From NCBI GenBank assembly GCA_030407315.1, contig JALQPE010001001.1, positions 20,942 through 84,941 of the forward strand: DNA of 64,000 bases, given 5' to 3'. Numbering within the stretch: the first letter of the stretch is position 1; each line of letters opens with the position of its first letter. Positions 61,607 to 64,000 of the stretch are shown piece by piece. The notes beneath the pieces were generated by a model, which was not told the origin of the DNA, searched no databases, and was given only the letters and a program-made list of their open reading frames with translations. This DNA is from Asparagopsis taxiformis (taxonomy: Eukaryota > Rhodophyta > Florideophyceae > Bonnemaisoniales > Bonnemaisoniaceae). Made by a program: the position numbers and the translations under genes.

Positions 61607-64000
61607 CTAATTCCATGCTCTAAACGCTGTCCCATAATGAACGTAGAGCTCCTGCCCCGGACGGATATCGCGGATTGCACGTACTACAATGATCTTCGGA
61701 TTTTCTAGGTCCTTCGCCTTGAGCTTCTTCCCCGTCGAACCGCTGCTGTAGTTCTCGACAAACTCGACGTTGGCCATCCGCCTGGTGTCTTCCGCCGGAG
61801 TGTCCTCACCTCGCAAATACCGCGGGTCGTTGATGAACTGCGCCGAACAGAACGGAGCCGGAACAATCCAAATTGGATGCTCGATGTTTTCGTCGTCCTC
61901 CGCTGTTGCATACAGCTTGATGGCATACATCAAGAATGTTTCCTTCGTTATCGCCATGTGACCCTCTCCGTACGCGAACCTCATCGACTCCTTGCTCATA
62001 TCAGAGTACACAACAGTTCCGTAGTATGCACATACTTCGTCGCCAACATTAAATGTCTGTTCAGCGAAGAGCCCTCTTCCTGCATTTGGATGCTTAATCA
62101 GCGATGGTCGAACGCTCAATTTTTTCGCAACACAATCGTGTGCCCGCATCACGCGAGGGTTTTCAGTTTGCAACCAGCGGCGCAGGGAAGGTGGCCAATA
62201 ATGTACCGGTTTTTTCCATGTGCTCGTGCGACGCAATCGACTCTGGGCACAGCTGCCAGAGGTACTGCCGAATATATTTCGGGAACACTCTGGTACAGGG
62301 GAAGGCCAGGTGGGGGTTCGATGATCCTGCGTTCCCTCTGCGTACGCATCGTGACAGAGGGGGACGCCAAGAACTTCTCAGCACTCTGTTTCGCTTCTGT
62401 CGTGACCCTCATGTCAGTGTTGTTTGAAAGAATTACACGTGACATGACTGCACACAGCTTTGGAAGCGATCGTGCCACACACAATTTGTCCATGTCACTG
62501 CCAACGAAAACACGGTGCTCAGGCAAGCTCATAGCTGCTTTTTCCCGTTGCGAAAGTGCCAGAGAATGGATCGACAACAATATCACCAGGCTGTGAATGC
62601 TGGCTGATCAACTCCATCATGAGAGCGACGCTCTTCTGCTCTGCACGAACTCTGACCGTAGCACCGGTTGTGCTCCTTGTTCGCCACACCATCTCATTCG
62701 AATCGATGGCGGGCATATTGATGGTGACGTTGCACCACGCCGGGTACGTGCCGTCCATGTATCCGTGGTCCTATAGGCCACCATCTCGCTTCCAGTCTTG
62801 AACGGAACACCTCGCTTCCAGAAGTGGATAGCGACCTCTGCCATGTTCATGCGTTGGTACCTCTTCCGCCCCGGCATTTGATAGAGGTGCCCAGGTAGTC
62901 GGACAAACAACAGAGGTACCTCGTCAACGAAGAAAACTGAATTCCGAACGACGTCCTCCTCCTCCTCGTCCTCCTCCTCCTCCTCATCCGCACTTTCTTC
63001 GCCACTGTGCTGCGATGCTTCGGAGTCCGAATTCATGGACGTAACCTCTTCTTCATCCGACCCGTCATCACTGGCAGCAGCATCGGTTGGGCCTTCTGAC
63101 TGCGGTCCTTTGTACGTTTCCAAGTAATGGAACCATTCGTAGAACTGCAAAACGGAGCAGAACACGATGCCGTGGCCACCGGGGCGCAACAGCTCGTCAA
63201 ACACTTCGATGCTAGCCTGCATATCTTCTGCAGTTAGCCTGTCGTACGAAGAGTTGGAATCGTTCCTCTACGACGAACATTGTAGGGCGGATCTGTCAGA
63301 ATGAGCTGAACGTTGCCCGTGATGGGCACGTGTTCTCGGCTCTCGTCGGCACTGACCAAATCTTCGAAAGGGACGTCATACACCGGCAATACTGACAATT
63401 TTTCGAAAGAAAGTCCTTTGCGAGAGCCTGCCCTTCACTTTCCTGCTCTTCTGTCGCATGGGGTGACGGTGACGGGGGAGACGGCCCTTGGGCAGTAAGA
63501 CTGGTCCTCCCAGGTCCAAGTTGAAGCCTGGTTGTGTGTTTGTCGACGGAACCAAACCTCTCCCTCCTGTGTTGCGACGAGTGGAGTTCATCAACCGGCT
63601 TGGGGACCTTTTCTGCGTCCCCCGGCTTGTGGTGCCGGGCGGAGGACAGCCATAACGTCTTCGTCGAGGGTGTCAAAGTACGCGGCACTTGTCCGGATTT
63701 CCGCTTGACAAGTATATTTCCAGCGCCCCCACAGCGGTCGGACTCCGGCCAGGTGTACAGGTCCGGGTTGACGATAAGAAACTGCAACCGGGCGAAGAAC
63801 TTCCTCACAAGGTCCCCTAAATACACTTGCTGCGCACTGGTTCTTGCTCTACTTTTCCACCATATCCATCAGATGAGATAGGGTAGCTTTGTCGTGGTAA
63901 AGATCTAGCTTCTGCTCTATCGGTGCGAATAGACCTCATCGAGCACGTCAAACCAATGCTCACTGCTGTCGAAAATGATGTACGGCGCCATCAAATCTTC
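61607..64000 (-). pseudogene. DNA adenine methyltransferase-SET fusion gene, decayed, partial at window end
   Basis: Second copy of the architecture at 34197. Reading minus: an N-terminal segment from beyond 64000, ILTDPPYNVRR (63279-63293 region), frame change, LLRPGGHGIVFCSVLQFYEW, an Asp/Glu run encoded by a GAG/GAC microsatellite (about 62950-63000), frame change, RAEQKSVALMMELISQ and DIVVDPFSGTFATG (SAM loop). After another change comes AAMSLPEHRVFVGSDMDK. The SET part follows: NAGRGLFAEQTFNVGDEVCA, MANVEF, then PGQELYVHYG near 61630. At least four frame changes make it a pseudogene unless they are assembly errors. Conserved segments match the intact copy in the same order throughout. 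Confidence 0.75.

Overview
The window looks like a transposon graveyard in a nuclear genome of a eukaryote. The evidence is a Copia RNase H fragment, a DIRS-type tyrosine-recombinase retroelement, a Helitron, a Mutator-like element with a Ulp1 protease, two CACTA/Plavaka-like transposases, a DUF7869-type transposase, minisatellites and fold-back palindromes. I found no gene that is clearly a host housekeeping gene. There are no rRNA or tRNA genes and no bacterial operon signals. Base composition is balanced and intact ORFs are long, which fits a compact alga or other protist. A red alga is my best guess, but the sequence does not prove it.

Layout. 0.1-7.1 kb: a coiled-coil accessory gene (minus strand), an array of ACAGTAAA-type palindromes, a split DNA adenine methyltransferase (DPPY type) and an 814-aa DUF7869-like transposase. 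7.4-8.9 kb: Copia 3' end and a dispersed repeat. 8.97-14.3 kb: decayed MULE. 15.5-17.4 kb: helicase half of a Helitron (minus). 17.4-43.3 kb: a block of about 25.8 kb that I infer was inserted into the Helitron gene. The Rep half resumes at 43.26 kb in the same reading frame, and CAAAAA is duplicated at both junctions. Inside the block are a CACTA/Plavaka-like transposase (19.9-24.0 kb), a ParB-like gene followed by a zinc-finger/2OG-Fe(II) oxygenase gene (25.8-33.0 kb), an intact 1,157-aa fusion of a DNA adenine methyltransferase with a SET domain (34.2-37.7 kb), and a second coiled-coil accessory gene (38.8-40.5 kb). 46-49 kb: nearly empty. 49.1-52.2 kb: DIRS relic. 52.6-61.4 kb: a Plavaka-like element with transposase and coiled-coil ORF. 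61.6-64 kb: a decayed second methyltransferase-SET gene running off the window.

The most interesting signal is a chromatin-modification cassette carried by mobile DNA. It has a candidate DNA-methylation writer fused to a histone-methyltransferase-like SET domain, beside a ParB-like protein and a 2OG-Fe(II) oxygenase that could be an eraser. All lie between copies of one nested palindrome family. Three methyltransferase genes occur in 64 kb, each within about 1-1.3 kb of a member of the same coiled-coil family. Functions are inferred from motifs read by eye, with no database search. Many relics carry frameshifts and stops. Some of these may be assembly errors in homopolymers or unrecognised introns.
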